Assembly: GCF_003326795.1 (NCBI RefSeq)
Contig: NZ_JPWI01000001.1
Location: 372,001 to 436,000, forward strand
Direction: 5' to 3'
Length of the DNA stretch: 64,000 bases
From: Thalassospira profundimaris
GTDB lineage: Bacteria > Pseudomonadota > Alphaproteobacteria > Rhodospirillales > Thalassospiraceae
The notes beneath the pieces were generated by a model. It made no database searches. It was not told where the DNA came from and saw only the letters and a program-made list of their open reading frames with translations. Shown here one piece after another: positions 61,685 to 64,000 of the stretch. Each line of letters starts with the position of its first letter. Positions within the stretch are counted from its first letter, which is position 1. A program made the translations under genes and the position numbers.

Positions 61685-62701
61685 TCAGCTGTTAAGGAAG
61701 CCGACGATTTCCTTGACCTCGCGCAGGATCGGCTGGGCGATGGCATTGGCGCGCTCCGCACCCTTTGCCAGTGCACTGTCGATATAGGCGGGATCGGCTT
61801 TAAGACGTGCCATTTCCTCGGTGATCGGGGCGAGCTTTTCGACAACCACATCGGTCAGCGCCTGTTTGAAGCCCGAGAATTGCGTGCCGCCATGTTCAGC
61901 CAGAACCGCATCAACCGTGCTGTCGGTAAGCGCCGCGTAGATGGTGATCAGGTTCTTGGCTTCCGGGCGGCCTTCAAGACTGGCTGCTTCACTCGGCAGT
62001 GGTTCCGGATCGGTTTTGGCCTTGCGGATTTTCTTGGACAGCGTGTCAGCATCATCCGTCATATTGATACGCGCCATATCCGATGCATCGGATTTGGACA
62101 TCTTTTTCGCGCCATCCCGCAGCGACATCACACGGGTTGCTGGACCAAGGATCAGCGGTTCGGGCTGCGGGAAGAAATCTTCAACGCCGTAATCATTGTT
62201 GAATTTCAGCGCGATATCGCGGGCCAGTTCAAGATGCTGTTTCTGGTCTTCGCCAACCGGAACATGGGTCGCCTTATAGGCCAGAATGTCTGCGGCCATC
62301 AGGCTCGGATAGGCATACAGACCAAGGGAAGCATTTTCGCGATGCTTGCCGGCCTTTTCCTTGAACTGGGTCATGCGGTTCATCCAGCCGATGCGCGCGA
62401 CACAGTTAAAGATCCAGGCCAGTTCGGCATGGGCGGAAACCTGACTCTGGTTGAACAGAACATGTTTTTCCGGATCAATGCCCGACGCAATCATGCTGGC
62501 AGCAAGTTCACGGATGTTGGAACGCAGCTCTTTGGGGTCCTGCCAGACCGTGATGGCATGCATATCAACAACACAGAAGATGCAGTCATACTGCTTCTGC
62601 AAGGCAACCCAGTTACGGATTGCGCCAAGATAGTTGCCAAGATGAAGGTTACCGGTGGGCTGAGCGCCCGAAAACACACGTTCCATAACGTTGTCGTCCA
62701 T
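61685..62701 (-). CDS. trpS: tryptophanyl-tRNA synthetase
   Basis: A 338-residue class I synthetase. HIGH motif region is [12 protein letters not shown] (residues ~16-27) and the KMSKS loop is [24 protein letters not shown] and the [20 protein letters not shown] motif are characteristic. It charges tRNA-Trp. The start at 62701 has no clear Shine-Dalgarno, and a start five codons later is possible. The gene lies next to murJ, as in many alphaproteobacteria. Confidence 0.96.
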   Translation of the reverse strand: MDDNVMERVFSGAQPTGNLHLGNYLGAIRNWVALQKQYDCIFCVVDMHAITVWQDPKELRSNIRELAASMIASGIDPEKHVLFNQSQVSAHAELAWIFNCVARIGWMNRMTQFKEKAGKHRENASLGLYAYPSLMAADILAYKATHVPVGEDQKQHLELARDIALKFNNDYGVEDFFPQPEPLILGPATRVMSLRDGAKKMSKSDASDMARINMTDDADTLSKKIRKAKTDPEPLPSEAASLEGRPEAKNLITIYAALTDSTVDAVLAEHGGTQFSGFKQALTDVVVEKLAPITEEMARLKADPAYIDSALAKGAERANAIAQPILREVKEIVGFLNS

Positions 62702-62839
62702 TTCAAGTGATGATCAATAAAGCCTGCATACTCCGCCAGGTTTTGGACACCCGCCGGCGGACGAGCATGCAAGCAAGCAGCGCGGAGTTAAGCCGCCCGG
62801 CGCGATGAGGTCAAGCAGCTTGTCGGGAATTGGCCGGAT

Positions 62840-64000
62840 TTATTGCGTGCGGGGGGCTTTTCCGCGTTTGAAGGTCGCCTTGAGCTCGGAAAGGTTGGTT
62901 GCACCAAGCAGTTGGGCCGATAGGCCATAGATCATCAAACCGCCAATGACACAGGCCGTCATGATGGTGATCCGCATGACCGAAAGCGCATCATTGTCCC
63001 AGAAGACATCAATGGCAAACCACAATGCCGCCCCCATCAGAACCGATGCCAGCAAGATGCGCGGCAACCGTCTGACCAGTCGGGCATCAAACACAAGATC
63101 GCCGCGGCGATGAAGCAGGAAGCCCAGTGATCCGGCATTGACCCAAACCGAAACAGAGGTCGCGGCAGCAATGCCAAGATGGCCGAACCATGGCATCAGG
63201 GCGATGATCAGAACGATATTCAGGATCATGCAGGAAATACCGATGCGGATCGGAGTTTTGGTGTCTTCACGGGCAAAGAAGCCCGGTGCAAGAACCTTGA
63301 CCAGAACCGAGGCTGGCAGGCCAAAGGCAAAAACGATCAGGGCAAGGCCGGTCATGCGGGTTTCTTCGGCCCCGAAGGCCCCGCGTTCAAACAGGACATT
63401 GATCACGGGCAATCCCATGACGCCAAGGGCAACCGCGGCCGGAAGGGTGAGCAGAAGTGCGATTTCAATGCCGCGATTCTGGCTATACATCGCGGTTTTG
63501 GGATCAGCCCCCTGCAACTGGCGCGAAAGCGTCGGCAAAAGAGCGGTGCCAATTGCAATGCCGATCACCCCGAGCGGGAGCTGTTGTACGCGGTCGGCAT
63601 AATAAAGCCAGGACACCGCCCCGTCGGAAACAAGCGATGCCAGCATGGTATCGATCAGGAGGTTCAACTGATAGACGCCAGCCCCGATCATGCCCGGGAT
63701 CATGCGTTTGCCAAGCAGTTTGACCCGGTCATCGACCCTGGGCATCTGCCATTTGATGGCAAAGCCCGCGCGTTTACAGGCAATGACCAGACAGATGAAC
63801 TGGGCAACACCGGCGGCGGCCACCCCCCATGCAAGGGCATGGGCCGGGGTTTCGGTCATCGGTGTCAGGCCAAGCAGGGCGGCAATCAGACAGATATTGA
63901 GAATGATCGGCGCCCCGGCGGCGGCGGCATAGCGGTGAAGGGTGTTTAAAACACCCGACATCAGCGCGACGGCAGAAATAAAGGCAAGATAGGGGAAGGT
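62840..64000 (-). CDS. murJ: lipid II flippase MurJ, C-terminal part (cut by window edge)
   Basis: The reading frame is open from the right edge to a stop at 62840, covering about 386 codons of a protein usually ~510 long. It has about eleven membrane helices here, including YYADRVQQLPLGVIGIAIGTALLPTLS, the MurJ region between TM8 and TM9, and GAYGTPMRIG-like 'FFAREDTKTPIRIGI'. MurJ flips lipid II to the periplasm for peptidoglycan synthesis. The start is outside the window. Confidence 0.94.
   Translation of the reverse strand, partial: TFPYLAFISAVALMSGVLNTLHRYAAAAGAPIILNICLIAALLGLTPMTETPAHALAWGVAAAGVAQFICLVIACKRAGFAIKWQMPRVDDRVKLLGKRMIPGMIGAGVYQLNLLIDTMLASLVSDGAVSWLYYADRVQQLPLGVIGIAIGTALLPTLSRQLQGADPKTAMYSQNRGIEIALLLTLPAAVALGVMGLPVINVLFERGAFGAEETRMTGLALIVFAFGLPASVLVKVLAPGFFAREDTKTPIRIGISCMILNIVLIIALMPWFGHLGIAAATSVSVWVNAGSLGFLLHRRGDLVFDARLVRRLPRILLASVLMGAALWFAIDVFWDNDALSVMRITIMTACVIGGLMIYGLSAQLLGATNLSELKATFKRGKAPRTQ

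Noticed and set aside
1..64000. tRNA, rRNA genes, transposases and attachment sites
   Set aside because: None was recognised on reading; a dedicated scan could still find a missed tRNA.

Overview
The window looks like a chromosomal segment around the replication origin of an alphaproteobacterium, most likely a marine Rhodospirillales member such as Thalassospira. This placement is inferred from gene content and moderate GC; no database was searched. The left half carries the classic alphaproteobacterial origin neighbourhood: mltA, a Tim44-like gene, fxsA, secB, hemJ, hemH and hemE, then a 680-bp non-coding origin candidate, then a PPDK/PEPS regulatory kinase, maf, aroE, coaE and dnaQ. About 30 kb to the right lies the segregation locus mnmE-mnmG-rsmG-parA-parB, with five parS sites, followed by holA, lptE and a DUF3576 lipoprotein gene. 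No transposase, integrase, CRISPR array, tRNA or rRNA was recognised.

Region by region. 0-5 kb: a partial conserved protein, an IalB-family protein, rlmN, then a Fic AMP-transferase gene preceded by a four-copy 13-bp iteron, and an EamA transporter. 5-13 kb: cell-envelope and heme genes up to the origin. 13-17 kb: the conserved maf/aroE/coaE/dnaQ run. 17-28 kb: a metabolic block. A TctCBA transporter is translationally coupled to an arylmalonate-decarboxylase-like enzyme and stands divergent from an enolase-superfamily enzyme, an FMN 2-hydroxyacid dehydrogenase and a MarR regulator. The lactate-oxidation genes lutABC follow, with a perfect GntR/LldR-type operator upstream. 28-40 kb: an Smr protein, an XRE regulator, a nitrate/nitrite-sensing chemoreceptor, rho, a GNAT acetyltransferase, a small alarmone hydrolase, an AT-rich 2-oxoglutarate oxygenase gene, qor, ogt and a DUF255 thioredoxin-domain protein. 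40-47 kb: mnmE through parB with the parS array. 47-64 kb: a frameshifted c-type heme protein, holA, lptE, a short LeuS-like gene where leuS would be expected, two porins, a family 9 glycosyltransferase, a ThiE-like protein, yggS, an OmpR-type regulator, ribA, a gene of unknown function behind a textbook sigma-54 promoter, trpS and the 3' part of murJ.

The genes work together in four blocks. DnaA and GANTC sites at the origin and ParB/parS form the replication-segregation centre. HemJ, HemH and HemE cover three steps of heme synthesis. The Tct/AMDase/enolase/FMN-dehydrogenase group plus LutABC looks like uptake and oxidation of a malonate- or 2-hydroxyacid-type carbon source. HolA, LptE and DUF3576 are housekeeping genes.

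The observations most worth checking are the AMDase-transporter operon, the LeuS-like remnant between DUF3576 and lptE, the highly acidic C-terminal tail of ParB, parS embedded in rsmG coding sequence, the sigma-54 controlled unknown protein, and the repeated operator-like motifs upstream of fic and of the second porin.
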